A stretch of DNA of 50,682 nucleotides, taken from an uncultured Oleiphilus sp. (GTDB lineage Bacteria; Pseudomonadota; Gammaproteobacteria; Pseudomonadales; Oleiphilaceae). Numbering within the stretch: position 1 is the stretch's first letter; every line of letters starts with the position of its first letter. The stretch lies in NCBI GenBank assembly GCA_913020245.1, contig CAJWAD010000014.1:1-50682 (forward strand). The letters are read 5' to 3'. The notes beneath the pieces were generated by a model. It was given only the letters and a program-made list of their open reading frames with translations. It did no database searches and was not told the origin of the DNA. Made by a program: the position numbers and the translations under genes. Of the stretch, positions 1 through 10,013 are shown one piece after another.

Positions 1-975
<975 letters not shown>

Positions 976-1029
976 TTTAATTGGCGATAGTAGTACCTCA
1001 TTTCCTGATCAAATTATTTTCCATTTTGT

Positions 1030-1066
1030 AAAACCGCTTACGCTAGTTCTAGGTAAGCGGTTTTTT
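1030..1066 (+). terminator. Rho-independent terminator of gyrB
   Basis: A 12-bp perfect stem (AAAACCGCTTAC pairing with GTAAGCGGTTTT) with an 11-base loop runs into a T tract, 55 bases after the gyrB stop codon. It ends the gyrB transcript. Confidence 0.9.
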
Positions 1067-1225
1067 AGTTTATAACATGTATTAAATCGGGTAACTTTTC
1101 ATGGTTATCGCTTGGTGCCATCATTTAGTTTGCACGGTTTTCGTTTGATTCGAGAAAAAATAATAAAGCGGTAAACTTAAGTGTGTTGGTTATATTTTAG
1201 AGCACGGAGAACTTGTAAAAGATAG

Positions 1226-1741
1226 GTGTCTATGGAGCCCGATATTAGTCTAACTATCATCACCGATGCGCATTGGGTTGCGGTTAATCGTATACAGAAG
1301 CGAGCCTATACGTCCGAGTTACATGAGGATTTAGAGGTGCTCAAGTCTAAATCATGTGCGCATAATGCGATTTGTCGTTTAGTGGAGGCGAATGCGGCAA
1401 ACAAAGCCAAAGTGATCGCGTATATACTGGCACACCCTTGGTTTCCCATGAGTGCACCGGCCTTAAATCAAAAAATAAATCTACTCTCGATTGAGGACAG
1501 CACGCATTTGTTCATTCACGATTTCGCCTTTGACCCTTCCGCACAAGGAAAGGGTTATGCACGACGAGCGATTCAAGAGTTAGAATGCCTAGCAGTTGCA
1601 AAAGGGTTTAAAAGTATCGGTTTAGTTGCAGTACAGCAGTCGACCTCATTTTGGGCTAAGTTCGATTTCATTTTGTCGAACATTGAAAAGTCACTTGATA
1701 CCTACGATGAAAATGCGGTGTTTATGAGCAAGTATTTGTAA
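1226..1741 (+). CDS. GNAT-family N-acetyltransferase
   Basis: A 171-aa protein with the GNAT fold. The acetyl-CoA pyrophosphate loop (motif A) reads FDPSAQGKGYAR near residues 105-117, preceded by a beta strand (LFIHDFAF) and followed by the helix IQELECLAVAKGF and the C-terminal segment STSFWAKFDF typical of motif B. The substrate cannot be told from sequence. The gene stands alone between gyrB and a convergent PilZ gene. Translation may start at GTG 1226 or at ATG 1232; AGGTG just before the ATG is a poor, closely spaced Shine-Dalgarno candidate, so the start is uncertain by two codons. Family assignment is good; function is unknown. Confidence 0.85.
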   Translation: MSMEPDISLTIITDAHWVAVNRIQKRAYTSELHEDLEVLKSKSCAHNAICRLVEANAANKAKVIAYILAHPWFPMSAPALNQKINLLSIEDSTHLFIHDFAFDPSAQGKGYARRAIQELECLAVAKGFKSIGLVAVQQSTSFWAKFDFILSNIEKSLDTYDENAVFMSKYL

Positions 1742-1826
1742 ACACTAACGCAGGGCTATGGCACCAATGGGCGCTCTCGCACCTATTCATTTTTTGATCG
1801 TGATACGGTCGGTACCCAGACTTGCT

Positions 1827-2246
1827 CTAGAGTTCTTTATTAGCAAACGCACTAAAAAACGTGGTAACGGCCTCAGGCGCGTCTTTAATTTGAATACCAA
1901 CGGTGTAGCCGTCAACGCTAACTGAAGATCGATGTTTGACGATACCGAGAAACTTCACTCGTTTGTGTATATCTCTATAAGAAATGAGTAACTCAATAAT
2001 GACGAGCGATTCCGGCTTTAAGTTAACGGGTAAAAGAACTGATACGCCTCTCTCAGACACGTCCCGCGTGCGCCCCGAAAGCCTTTCTTTATTAGCCAGT
2101 GTAATCGAAGTACTGAATCTTGCGGCGCGTCGTGGAAACTTCCTTCTATCACGCTCAACAAATACGTGTTCAACCGGCTCAAGCCCGTTGTTATCGGGTG
2201 ATTGTTCCGTTTCATCATGAACTTGCTCAACAATCTGCTTTTCCAT
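1827..2246 (-). CDS. PilZ-domain protein (likely c-di-GMP binding)
   Basis: A protein of about 139 aa whose PilZ domain spans most of its length after an acidic N-terminal tail. Both halves of the cyclic-di-GMP signature are visible: an arginine cluster, RDRRKFPRR, fitting RxxxR, and DVSERG, fitting D/NxSxxG. It is therefore expected to bind c-di-GMP and change shape or partner. Its target (motility, pili, polysaccharide) is not shown by the neighbours. I chose the ATG at 2246 because AGGGA sits 7 bases upstream; an in-frame ATG at 2276 lacks a ribosome site. A 26-codon ORF lies just upstream on the same strand and may be co-transcribed. It converges on the GNAT gene. Confidence 0.88.
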   Translation of the reverse strand: MEKQIVEQVHDETEQSPDNNGLEPVEHVFVERDRRKFPRRAARFSTSITLANKERLSGRTRDVSERGVSVLLPVNLKPESLVIIELLISYRDIHKRVKFLGIVKHRSSVSVDGYTVGIQIKDAPEAVTTFFSAFANKEL

Positions 2247-2326
2247 TAACCGATCCCTGTACGATAACCACTCCATATATAACTATAGCTGAATGACAAA
2301 TATTAACGGTATTTCCTTACAAATCC

Positions 2327-2407
2327 TTACACATTAATTTCAATGGCTCCGTTACTCTCTATTTCAATTGTTGTGTCGTGTTTGTTAGTTATGTTTTCAG
2401 ATGGCAT
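2327..2407 (-). CDS. Candidate 26-aa peptide with perfect Shine-Dalgarno
   Basis: An ATG preceded by AGGAGG with a 6-base spacer opens a 26-codon frame ending in TAA. The product is acidic and rich in beta-branched residues, with the C-terminal pattern IEIESNGAIEINV. The first half reads MPSENITNKHDTT. No family is recognised. The stop codon is about 80 bases before the PilZ start, on the same strand, so the two could share a transcript. It could be a leader peptide, a small regulatory protein, or a modified-peptide precursor; nothing here decides between them. The ribosome site is among the strongest in the window, and that is the main reason for listing it. Confidence 0.45.
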   Translation of the reverse strand: MPSENITNKHDTTIEIESNGAIEINV

Positions 2408-2853
2408 ATGATTCCTCCTGATTTATTTGCGTCATTTACGGTGCAACACATGGCTTGTCTTGAGCTCTTACAAACGATAAGGCGTTTGGGCAAGGTTGCG
2501 GATGGAAACGTTCCCCTTGTTGTGCACTGAGAGGTTGTATTAACAATACAATGCGCGCACTTGGTGCTAATTCTAATGAGAAATTACAGACGTGTTTACT
2601 TCTAATGTAATATCTACAACGTTCGGTTTCAGCCGTTTAATGAATGGCTGTGTGCCATGTTTGTTATTGGTGGGCGTAACGCTTGTCATTAACTAAAAAA
2701 TAAGCTCTTATATACCGTATAAAAAAACGAACACTGTTGTAGCAAATAATTTAATACTGGCAACGTAATTGCTAGTATTCCCCGTGGGTTTAATTGCTAA
2801 ACTTTTGCTAAAAGACCTGTGCACGTAACCATTCTTACCGGAGATATTTGTTG
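2408..2853. other. AT-rich divergent intergenic region upstream of potG
   Basis: This 446-base gap separates the leftward peptide ORF from the rightward transporter genes. It contains a perfect 7-bp dyad with a 3-base spacer, TTGTATTaacAATACAA, at 2535-2551, and AT-rich promoter-like stretches near 2680-2720. I could not assign a convincing -35/-10 pair. No other coding frame with a good ribosome site was seen. Confidence 0.5.
2535..2551. promoter_or_regulatory. 17-bp perfect dyad, possible operator
   Basis: TTGTATT and its exact complement AATACAA flank AAC. The size and symmetry suit a dimeric repressor or activator acting on potG or the leftward peptide/PilZ unit. It does not match the AT-rich boxes of the catabolic block, so its regulator is unknown. 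Confidence 0.3.
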
Positions 2854-3993
2854 ATGGCGACTGAACAGTCCAACAGCCAAATAGAAAATAAAAAACTCGT
2901 TCAGCTGGAAATCAAAAAACTCGAAAAAGACTTTGATGGGTTTAAAGCCGTTAACAATATTTCGCTCGATATTTATCAAGGCGAAATTTTTGCGCTTCTT
3001 GGTGCATCTGGTTGTGGAAAATCTACTTTGTTGAGATTGTTAGCCGGGTTTGAAATGCCAACTGCCGGGGATATTCTTCTTAACGGACAATCATTGATTG
3101 GACTGTCACCGCACGAACGACCCATTAACATGATGTTTCAGTCTTATGCGTTATTCCCACATATGACGGTGGAGCAAAATATTGCTTTCGGCTTAAGGTA
3201 TGAGCATTTATCTAAGGTTGAAATTACACGCAAAATCGATGAAGTACTAAACCTTGTGCAAATGGCGCAGTATGCGAAACGAAAGCCACATCAGTTGTCA
3301 GGTGGTCAGCAACAACGTGTTGCATTGGCCCGAAGTCTAGCCAAAGAGCCGAAGCTTTTGCTACTTGATGAGCCAATGGGGGCACTCGATAAAAAGCTTC
3401 GTACGCAAATGCAGTTAGAAATTGTGGATATTCTTGAGTCGGTTGAAGTAACTTGTGTAATGGTGACCCATGATCAAGAGGAAGCGATGACAATGGCTTC
3501 CCGCGTGGGAATTATGGATGCGGGTGTAATTCGTCAAATAGGTCAACCAATAGAGGTATATGAGCAACCAAATTGCCGCATGACTGCTGAATTTATTGGT
3601 TCTGTTAACATCTTTGAAGGCACATTGAGTGTCGATGAACCTGATCATGCACAGATTAACTGCCCAGATTTACCTGTTCCTATTCATGTTGCACATGGTG
3701 TAGTCGGTAGCTTTGGTATGCAATTGGCCTTTGCGTTACGGCCTGAAAAAGTCAGGGTAGATATGGAAAAGCCGGCTAATGCACATAATTTTGCGCGCGG
3801 CGTAATTGAAGACATCGCCTATTTAGGGAGCCACTCGATTTACCACCTACGATTGCCGAGTGGAAAAAAGGTACTCGCATCAGTGGCGAATAGTGATCGC
3901 TTGGTGACGGGTGATGATGCACCACGTTTAACGTGGAATGATGAAGTTTATCTCTCTTGGTCTGAAAAATCGGGCGTGGTGCTTAGCGCATGA
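2854..3993 (+). CDS. potG: Polyamine ABC transporter, ATP-binding protein
   Basis: The ATPase of a spermidine/putrescine importer, acting at the inner face of the cytoplasmic membrane. The 379-aa chain has Walker A GASGCGKST near residue 50, the Q-loop at MMFQSYALFPH, the ABC signature [14 protein letters not shown] near 150, Walker B LLLLDEPMGALD near 170, and a C-terminal TOBE-type region (LAFALRPEKVR). The ATG at 2854 is chosen over in-frame TTG codons at 2848 and 2851 because GGAG lies 10 bases upstream of it. The stop overlaps the next permease start by 4 bases (ATGA), implying translational coupling. With the PotH-, PotI- and PotF-like neighbours, the PotFGHI (putrescine-type) assignment is preferred over PotABCD. 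Confidence 0.92.
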   Translation: MATEQSNSQIENKKLVQLEIKKLEKDFDGFKAVNNISLDIYQGEIFALLGASGCGKSTLLRLLAGFEMPTAGDILLNGQSLIGLSPHERPINMMFQSYALFPHMTVEQNIAFGLRYEHLSKVEITRKIDEVLNLVQMAQYAKRKPHQLSGGQQQRVALARSLAKEPKLLLLDEPMGALDKKLRTQMQLEIVDILESVEVTCVMVTHDQEEAMTMASRVGIMDAGVIRQIGQPIEVYEQPNCRMTAEFIGSVNIFEGTLSVDEPDHAQINCPDLPVPIHVAHGVVGSFGMQLAFALRPEKVRVDMEKPANAHNFARGVIEDIAYLGSHSIYHLRLPSGKKVLASVANSDRLVTGDDAPRLTWNDEVYLSWSEKSGVVLSA

Positions 3994-4910
3994 CAAATCC
4001 AGTTAGGCCTGCTCAGTTTTTAAAGAGCTTTGGCAGAGGCTTGGTCTCCGGTATTCCCTATTTTTGGTTGTTACTATTTTTCGTTATTCCGTTTGTAATT
4101 GTTTTGAAGATCAGTTTTGCGGAATCGCAAATTGCGCAACCTCCATTTACAGACCTTACCTCGTTCGCAGATGACATGCTGACCATCAGTTTGAATCTGT
4201 TTAATTATATTGATCTCTATGAATATGACCTCTATCTAGATGGATATATCAGTTCAGTAAAAATCGCGGGTATATCAACGATATTATGCTTATTGATTGG
4301 TTACCCTATCGCTTACGCTATTGCTAAGTTACCGCCACATGCCCGAAATCTGGCATTGATGCTAGTTATTTTACCTTCATGGACTTCATTCTTAATTCGT
4401 ATATATGCTTGGATTGGGTTGCTCAAAAACAATGGCTTAATTAATAACGCGTTGTTAGGTTTGGGGCTGATTGATGAACCATTAGTGATGTTGCATACGC
4501 CCATTGCTGTTTATATTGGGATTGTCTATGCCTACCTGCCGTTCATGATCTTGCCCATCTACACCAATCTTGTGAAACATGATCATACTTTATTAGAGGC
4601 CGCTTCAGATCTAGGTGCAACGCCAGCAGCCGCATTTTTTAAAGTGACGTTACCCTTGTCGGTTTCCGGAATTGTCGCGGGTTCAATGTTAGTGTTCATT
4701 CCCTCGGTTGGAGAATTTGTTATTCCTGAATTGTTGGGTGGGCCAGATACCTTGATGATCGGTAAATTATTATGGAGTGAATTTTTTAATGCACGTAATT
4801 GGCCCGGTGCCTCGGCGGTAGCGGTGGTCATGCTAATTATGTTGATCATCCCCATTACCATTTTTCAACGCTATCAAGCAAAAGACTTAGAGGCCATCGC
4901 CGATGACTAA
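3990..4910 (+). CDS. potH: Polyamine ABC transporter permease (PotH type)
   Basis: One of the two membrane subunits of the polyamine importer, 306 aa with about six predicted membrane helices. The cytoplasmic EAA loop that docks onto the ATPase is visible as EAASDLGATPAAAFFKVTLP near residue 205. The N-terminal helix is WLLLFFVIPFVIVL, and the long periplasmic segment after it is usual for PotB/PotH proteins. It overlaps the ATPase gene by 4 bases and the following permease gene by 8 bases, so the three are translated as one unit. Substrate range (putrescine against spermidine) is inferred from the operon and the nearby putrescine-catabolic genes. Confidence 0.92.
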   Translation: MTNPVRPAQFLKSFGRGLVSGIPYFWLLLFFVIPFVIVLKISFAESQIAQPPFTDLTSFADDMLTISLNLFNYIDLYEYDLYLDGYISSVKIAGISTILCLLIGYPIAYAIAKLPPHARNLALMLVILPSWTSFLIRIYAWIGLLKNNGLINNALLGLGLIDEPLVMLHTPIAVYIGIVYAYLPFMILPIYTNLVKHDHTLLEAASDLGATPAAAFFKVTLPLSVSGIVAGSMLVFIPSVGEFVIPELLGGPDTLMIGKLLWSEFFNARNWPGASAVAVVMLIMLIIPITIFQRYQAKDLEAIADD

Positions 4911-5742
4911 TGCAGGTATTGGCCGCTGGTCGTGGATGGCACTAGTCAGTGGTTTTATTTTTCTTTACGTACCGATTTTCATCCTGATGTTTTACTCGTT
5001 TAATGAATCACGACTCGTGACCGTTTGGGCAGGCTTTTCAATTAAATGGTATGGCGAATTGTTCCGTGACGAGCAAATGATGTCGGCGGTATGGATGAGC
5101 TTAAAAATAGCATTTTTAAGTGCGTCGATGGCTGTTGTGCTGGGTACGATGGCGGCCATCGCGATGGTGCGTTTTGGTCGCTTTCGGGGTAAAACGATGT
5201 TTACCGGTATGATTACCGCGCCATTGGTGATGCCAGAAGTCATTACCGGTTTGTCTTTGCTTTTGCTTTTCGTAACGCTCTCTCAGGCCTTGGGTTGGCC
5301 AGCAGAGCGAGGTAGCGTCACAATATGGATAGCACATACCACCTTTTGCATGGCTTATGTGGCGGTAGTGGTATCTTCCCGTCTTCGTGAGTTCGACCGT
5401 TCCTTGGAAGAAGCTGCCATGGATCTGGGCGCAAGCCGTTTGGGCGTGTTCTTTAGGATAACGTTACCGATTGTTGCACCGGCATTATTGGCGGGCTGGT
5501 TACTTGCTTTTACTTTGTCCTTGGATGATTTAGTCATCGCAAGCTTCGTGTCAGGGCCAGGCTCAACAACCTTACCCATGGTAGTGTTTTCAAGCGTGCG
5601 CCTAGGCGTTAGTCCGAAAATAAATGCTCTTGCGACTTTGCTTGTGTTGGCTGTGTCTATGGCTACGTTCATCGCATGGTGGTATATGCGCAGGCAAGAA
5701 CTAATCAGGCAAAAAGAAATTCAATCGGCCTTTAACAAATAA
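4903..5742 (+). CDS. potI: Polyamine ABC transporter permease (PotI type)
   Basis: The second membrane subunit of the importer, 279 aa with about six helices. Its EAA loop reads EAAMDLGASRLGVFFRITLP near residue 165, and it has the PotC/PotI features FNESRLVTVWAGFS near the start and LDDLVIASFVSGPG after the loop. The start codon lies within the end of the preceding permease gene. A 125-base gap with a possible separate promoter (TATAAT at 5785) then leads to the binding-protein gene. Together with PotG and PotH this completes the membrane complex. Confidence 0.92.
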   Translation: MTNAGIGRWSWMALVSGFIFLYVPIFILMFYSFNESRLVTVWAGFSIKWYGELFRDEQMMSAVWMSLKIAFLSASMAVVLGTMAAIAMVRFGRFRGKTMFTGMITAPLVMPEVITGLSLLLLFVTLSQALGWPAERGSVTIWIAHTTFCMAYVAVVVSSRLREFDRSLEEAAMDLGASRLGVFFRITLPIVAPALLAGWLLAFTLSLDDLVIASFVSGPGSTTLPMVVFSSVRLGVSPKINALATLLVLAVSMATFIAWWYMRRQELIRQKEIQSAFNK

Positions 5743-5867
5743 GGTGGTAATTAAGTTGGGACAACGGTGACATGAGTTGCCGTCTATAATCGTAAATGTA
5801 TGCAGCTCGAGTAGGATGCTCATCAGCTCGCATTGCCGTGTAAAAAGTAGGATTAGGAGAAGAACAT

Positions 5868-6965
5868 ATGAAAAAATTAAAGCAACTTATGTTAGCCGGC
5901 TCAGTCGCGTTTTCGGCCGCTGGGGTAGTGGCGGAAGAGAACGTTTTAAACGTTTATAACTGGTCTGATTACATTGCTGAAAATACCTTAGCAAACTTTG
6001 AAAAAGAGACCGGTATAAAAGTGACTTACGATGTGTTCGACAGTAACGATGTGTTGGAAGCAAAATTGTTATCGGGCAAAACAGGGTATGACCTAGTTGT
6101 ACCGTCCGCTACCTTTATGGCGCGACAGATTGAAGCCGGCGTGTTCCAGAAGTTGGATATGAGCAAACTCTCAAATCACAAAGAGCTTGATGCAGCGATG
6201 ATGAAAAAGCTGTCAGCCTTAGATCCAGATAATGCTTACTCGATTCCGTATCTCTGGGGTACCACTGGCATTGGTATCAACGTAGCAAAAGTAAAAGAGC
6301 GGCTTGGCGATGATTTTCCTGTGGATACCTGGGATTTGATTTTTAAACCTGAAGTAGTCAGTAAATTAGCAGATTGTGGCGTAAGCATGTTAGACGCATG
6401 GGATGAGATTGTACCGAGCGTTTTAAATTATCTTGGTGAAGATCCGTCATCAACTGATAAAAATTTACTTAGTGGCAAAGTGACTGACGTACTGAAATCT
6501 ATACGACCACACGTGCGTTACTTTCATTCGTCACAATATATCAATGACCTTGCAAATGGTGATGTATGTTTAAGTGTGGGTTGGTCTGGTGATATTTTAC
6601 AAGCGGTTGATCGGGCAGCAGAAGCTGAAAATGGCGTAGAGGTTGCGTACATTATTCCGAAAGAAGGGGCAGGTCTTTGGTTTGATATGTTAGCGATTCC
6701 TAAAGATGCTTCGCACCCTAATAATGCGCATACATTTCTAAACTATTTGATGCGCCCGGATGTTATTGCAGATATTACCAATTATGTTTGGTACCCAAAC
6801 GCGGTACCTGCTTCGACGTCTAAAATCGACGAAGAAATTACGTCGGATCCATCGATATACCCGACACCTGAAGTCGCGGCGAATCTGTTTACCTTCCCTG
6901 TCTATGGGCCTAAGTTTGACCGTCAAGGTGCACGCATGTGGACTGCGGTTAAAAGCAATAAATGA
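5868..6965 (+). CDS. potF: Periplasmic putrescine-binding protein
   Basis: The solute receptor of the polyamine importer, 365 aa. A short signal peptide (KK start, hydrophobic core, cut near VVAEE) sends it to the periplasm. Family motifs are VYNWSDYI near residue 28, DSNDVLEAKLLSG near 58, IPYLWGTTGIG near 125 and VGWSGDI near 240. The tryptophans and acidic residues in these motifs line the ligand pocket in PotF/SpuD. Overall length matches PotF. AGGAGA sits 7 bases before the ATG. It lies last in the operon, unlike E. coli where potF is first, and may have its own promoter because binding proteins are needed in excess. A strong terminator follows. Confidence 0.92.
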   Translation: MKKLKQLMLAGSVAFSAAGVVAEENVLNVYNWSDYIAENTLANFEKETGIKVTYDVFDSNDVLEAKLLSGKTGYDLVVPSATFMARQIEAGVFQKLDMSKLSNHKELDAAMMKKLSALDPDNAYSIPYLWGTTGIGINVAKVKERLGDDFPVDTWDLIFKPEVVSKLADCGVSMLDAWDEIVPSVLNYLGEDPSSTDKNLLSGKVTDVLKSIRPHVRYFHSSQYINDLANGDVCLSVGWSGDILQAVDRAAEAENGVEVAYIIPKEGAGLWFDMLAIPKDASHPNNAHTFLNYLMRPDVIADITNYVWYPNAVPASTSKIDEEITSDPSIYPTPEVAANLFTFPVYGPKFDRQGARMWTAVKSNK

Positions 6966-6982
6966 GTTAATGGCTAACATAG

Positions 6983-7008
6983 AAAAAGCGCCAAACGGCG
7001 CTTTTTTT
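6983..7008. terminator. Terminator between potF and the convergent oxidase gene
   Basis: A perfect 10-bp stem (AAAAAGCGCC with GGCGCTTTTT) and a 4-base loop, with T runs on both strands. It can end the rightward transporter transcript and the leftward puuB transcript that meets it. Confidence 0.9.
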
Positions 7009-7025
7009 CATGGCTTATATTCTAT

Positions 7026-8324
7026 CTATCGCAGACGCTCTAACAGTAAGTAGTACCACATGCCTAGCGCCAAGAACTGATTGCCAAGCCATTCACTGCC
7101 GGGTATACGAACATGTGAGCAGGCAGCGAAGGTATCATATTCTTCCATATGCCCGCTAAGCGCCTTACCCATAATTTCGCTAATAATATGCGAGGTGGCA
7201 ATGCCATGGCCGGAATAGCCTTGTGCATAAAACACGTTATCTGAAAGTTGTCCAAGTTGTGGAATACGATTTACAACAATGCCCATCATGCCACTCCATT
7301 GAAAATCGATACCAATACCTTTTAAACGAGGAAACGTTTTCTCAAGTGCCGGGCGCAACTCGCCGGCAATGTCGCGCGAAGGCTTGCCACTGTAGTGCGC
7401 GCCACCACCAAATAAAAGACGGTTATCACCGGTAATGCGGTAGTAATCGAGCACTAATCGACAATCATAAACCGCTAAATCTTTAGGGTTGATCGCATGT
7501 ACCTCGGCATCGGTCAGCGGCGCCGTTGCAACCAGCCCGCCAGCGCAAGGGAATATTTTACCGCGCATTTTGGGACGTTCTAAACGGTGGTAGGCGTTGC
7601 CGGCGAGCAGTACTCTTTTTGCTCGCACTTTGCCCAAGGCAGTATGCACACTCGGGCTGTTCTGGGTATCGCCATGGCTAATATGGGTGACCGGTGAGTT
7701 TTCAAAAATTTGTGTACCTAGCGATACGGATGCCTGTGCTTCGCCTAAGCAAAGATTAAGCGAATGCAAGTGCATGTTTTTACGATTATATATAGCCCCA
7801 TGATAAATTGAGGTCTCGAGAAAATCGGGCATGTCTTTAGCTTGCAACAAACGTAGGTGTTCGCTCATGCCTTGCTGCACTCCCTCCGCGTAACTTGCTT
7901 CTAATTCTCTCATATGGGAGGGCTTATAAGCGGTATGCAAATGCCCATACTTCAGATCGCATTCGATACCATATTTTTCAATGCGTGAGGTAATAATGTC
8001 ATGGCCACGCCAACGCAAATTCCAAATGAACTGATCCACATCCGTACCCAAGGTTTTACGCATTTGTTTACGCATTGCCTCATCGCCAGACAGGCTACCT
8101 GTTACTTGACCACCATTACGACCCGTAGCGCCCCATGCTACTTTGTTTGCCTCAATAACGGCTACTTTGAAGCCTTTTTCGGCAAGTTCTAACGAGGTGT
8201 TAATACCCGTAAACCCACCGCCAATAATGGCGACATCTACCTCAACATCACCGTGAAGCGTTGGGTAGTTACTTTCATTGTTGATAGTTGCTGTGTAATA
8301 AGCTTGGCAACGTGGTTCAGACAT
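7026..8324 (-). CDS. puuB: FAD-dependent gamma-glutamylpolyamine oxidase, copy 1
   Basis: A 432-aa DAO-family flavoprotein resembling PuuB/PauB, which oxidises gamma-glutamylputrescine (or another gamma-glutamylated polyamine) to the aldehyde, releasing ammonia and peroxide. The FAD ADP-binding motif is VAIIGGGFTG near residue 28, followed by WGATGRNGGQ near 65 and the C-terminal QGYSGHGIATSH near 365, all hallmarks of this group. The ATG at 8324 (MSEPRCQAYY) is used; the TTG four codons earlier is less likely. It lies opposite potF and upstream carries an AT-rich box like the PuuR operator. Two more paralogs occur at 17906 and 23855, so each may serve a different polyamine; which one cannot be told. 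Confidence 0.85.
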   Translation of the reverse strand: MSEPRCQAYYTATINNESNYPTLHGDVEVDVAIIGGGFTGINTSLELAEKGFKVAVIEANKVAWGATGRNGGQVTGSLSGDEAMRKQMRKTLGTDVDQFIWNLRWRGHDIITSRIEKYGIECDLKYGHLHTAYKPSHMRELEASYAEGVQQGMSEHLRLLQAKDMPDFLETSIYHGAIYNRKNMHLHSLNLCLGEAQASVSLGTQIFENSPVTHISHGDTQNSPSVHTALGKVRAKRVLLAGNAYHRLERPKMRGKIFPCAGGLVATAPLTDAEVHAINPKDLAVYDCRLVLDYYRITGDNRLLFGGGAHYSGKPSRDIAGELRPALEKTFPRLKGIGIDFQWSGMMGIVVNRIPQLGQLSDNVFYAQGYSGHGIATSHIISEIMGKALSGHMEEYDTFAACSHVRIPGSEWLGNQFLALGMWYYLLLERLR

Positions 8325-8355
8325 AGCGAATCTCAAAATAGGGCATGAGCGTAAA

Positions 8356-8373
8356 CGTAAATTATATTTTACA
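8356..8373 (-). promoter_or_regulatory. PuuR-like operator upstream of puuB copy 1
   Basis: Read toward puuB the sequence is TGTAAAATATAATTTACG, a near palindrome 32 bases before the start codon. It shares 16 of 18 bases with the box upstream of the first puuA. It also matches 12 of 15 bases of the E. coli PuuR consensus AAAATATAATGAACA as I recall it. Confidence 0.45.
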
Positions 8374-8562
8374 TAGGTGTTTGAATTTTAGCGAGTCTTG
8401 GCGTCTTGATGGGCTTTAATTACGTCGAGAATGACCCTGATTTTAGAGCTTATGTGCAAGTTTCTTTTTATGAATAGAAACGCAGACATAAAAATTAAGC
8501 TTTAAGTAAACTCGACAGCCATCTACTATGCCTAATACCAATTAATTTTTGAGAATAACTAG

Positions 8563-8808
8563 ATGAAGAAGTTAAAAAATGAAAAAGAGTTGGTAAAAAA
8601 AGCGATTGCTTTAGGTACAGTATACGGACAAAAACGTGGTGTTGTTGAATTTGAGGCGACCGATTCCGCGAGTGCAAAACTTGAATATATTTACCGTTTG
8701 TTGGTGCATGACAAGTTAATTCAGCCGCTTCCGCAAGATAAAGTCTCGCAACAAGCGATCAAGCATCGGCTTGCTATTTGGGCTTCTCAATTTGAAAACA
8801 AGTCGTAA
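8563..8808 (+). CDS. Small conserved-looking protein, possibly DUF5062
   Basis: An 81-aa, lysine-rich, soluble protein beginning MKKLKNEKELVKKA and containing YRLLVHDKLIQPLPQDK in the middle. The layout recalls DUF5062, a short uncharacterised gammaproteobacterial family, but this is from memory and not certain. There is no signal peptide, membrane helix or metal motif. It lies alone between two leftward genes, puuB copy 1 and alanine dehydrogenase, with its own upstream region. No function can be proposed from the context. Confidence 0.7.
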   Translation: MKKLKNEKELVKKAIALGTVYGQKRGVVEFEATDSASAKLEYIYRLLVHDKLIQPLPQDKVSQQAIKHRLAIWASQFENKS

Positions 8809-8876
8809 ATCATCGACATAGTTGGGCGCACGGCCAGACTAGTAATTAACGCTGTGCGCCAAGATTCCTCTACTAA

Positions 8877-10013
8877 TTAAGCAGATTGCCGAAATACAGT
8901 TTGTGCGAGTGCCTGTGACGGTTCGACATAGTTATAACCCAGAGCCTGACAGACGGGTGCATTGGTCACTTGACCTTGGTGCACGTTTAAACCAGCAAGC
9001 AAGTGTTCGTCTGCCAATAGAGCTGCGGTGCCGCCATTCGCAAGAGCGAGAGCATAAGGCAAGGTGGTATTCGTAAGGGCAAAAGTGGCGGTTCGCGCGA
9101 CACCGCCTGGCATGTTCGCAACACAGTAGTGTAGTACTCCGTCAACTTCGTAGGTGGGGTCTGCATGGGTTGTCGGTTTTGATGTTTCAAAACAACCCCC
9201 TTGATCAATCGCCACATCCACCAGAACCGCTCCTTTTTTCATCGTTTTCAGCATGCCGCGTGTAATGAGCTTGGGTGCCGCGGCGCCGGGAAGAAGTACT
9301 GCACCGATCACAAGATCTGCATCTTGTACATATTTTTCGATCGCGTCGGTAGTGCTGTAAACGGTTTTAATATGTGGGCCGAAACGTTCATCTATTTGTT
9401 TTAAACGTGGGAGTGAGCGGTCAAGAATGGTGACGTCAGCACCGAGGCCGGCGGCCATGCGAGCTGCATTTAAACCTACTACACCGCCGCCCAGTATAAG
9501 CACGTTGGCCGGCGCGACGCCCGGCACGCCGCCCAGAAGCACGCCGTTGCCGCCTTGCGCTTTTTCAAGACTATGGGCACCCGCTTGGATCGCCATACGC
9601 CCAGCAACTTCGCTCATTGGCGCTAAAAGAGGAAGATTACCCCGTGCATCAGTGATGGTCTCATAGGCGACTGCTGTGACACCCGAGTCAACAAGTAATT
9701 GCGTTTGCCGAGGATCAGGCGCTAGGTGAAGGTAGGTGAAGAGAAGTTGGCCTGCACGGAGCATTGCGCATTCGTTAGGCTGCGGTTCTTTCACTTTAAT
9801 GATCATGTCGGCGCGATTAAAAATCTGTTTTGCATCGGCTACGATTTCTGCCCCTGCGCTTTGGTATTGTGCATCACTTAAGCCAATGCCTGCGCCGCCC
9901 TTTGTTTGCACTATCACTTGATGGCCTTGTTCAACAAATTCTTTAACGCCAGCGGGCGTCAGACCAACACGGTATTCGTGATTTTTGATTTCTTTTGGTA
10001 CGCCGATAAGCAT
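8877..10013 (-). CDS. ald: Alanine dehydrogenase
   Basis: Catalyses NAD-dependent deamination of L-alanine to pyruvate and ammonium, reversibly, in the cytoplasm. The 378-aa chain shows the N-terminal signature [20 protein letters not shown], the substrate-binding lysine region IIKVKEPQ near residue 73, the NAD-binding Rossmann loop [14 protein letters not shown] near 173, and [16 protein letters not shown] near 298. It is divergent from an Lrp/AsnC regulator gene, the usual arrangement for alanine-inducible ald. In this setting it probably regenerates the pyruvate consumed by the omega-amino acid:pyruvate aminotransferase encoded at 20770, which would release alanine. Confidence 0.95.
   Translation of the reverse strand: MLIGVPKEIKNHEYRVGLTPAGVKEFVEQGHQVIVQTKGGAGIGLSDAQYQSAGAEIVADAKQIFNRADMIIKVKEPQPNECAMLRAGQLLFTYLHLAPDPRQTQLLVDSGVTAVAYETITDARGNLPLLAPMSEVAGRMAIQAGAHSLEKAQGGNGVLLGGVPGVAPANVLILGGGVVGLNAARMAAGLGADVTILDRSLPRLKQIDERFGPHIKTVYSTTDAIEKYVQDADLVIGAVLLPGAAAPKLITRGMLKTMKKGAVLVDVAIDQGGCFETSKPTTHADPTYEVDGVLHYCVANMPGGVARTATFALTNTTLPYALALANGGTAALLADEHLLAGLNVHQGQVTNAPVCQALGYNYVEPSQALAQTVFRQSA

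Noticed and set aside
5785-5790. TATAAT before potF as a firm promoter
   Set aside because: The -10 is perfect but no acceptable -35 lies at 16-18 bp, so only a possibility is mentioned in the potF entry.
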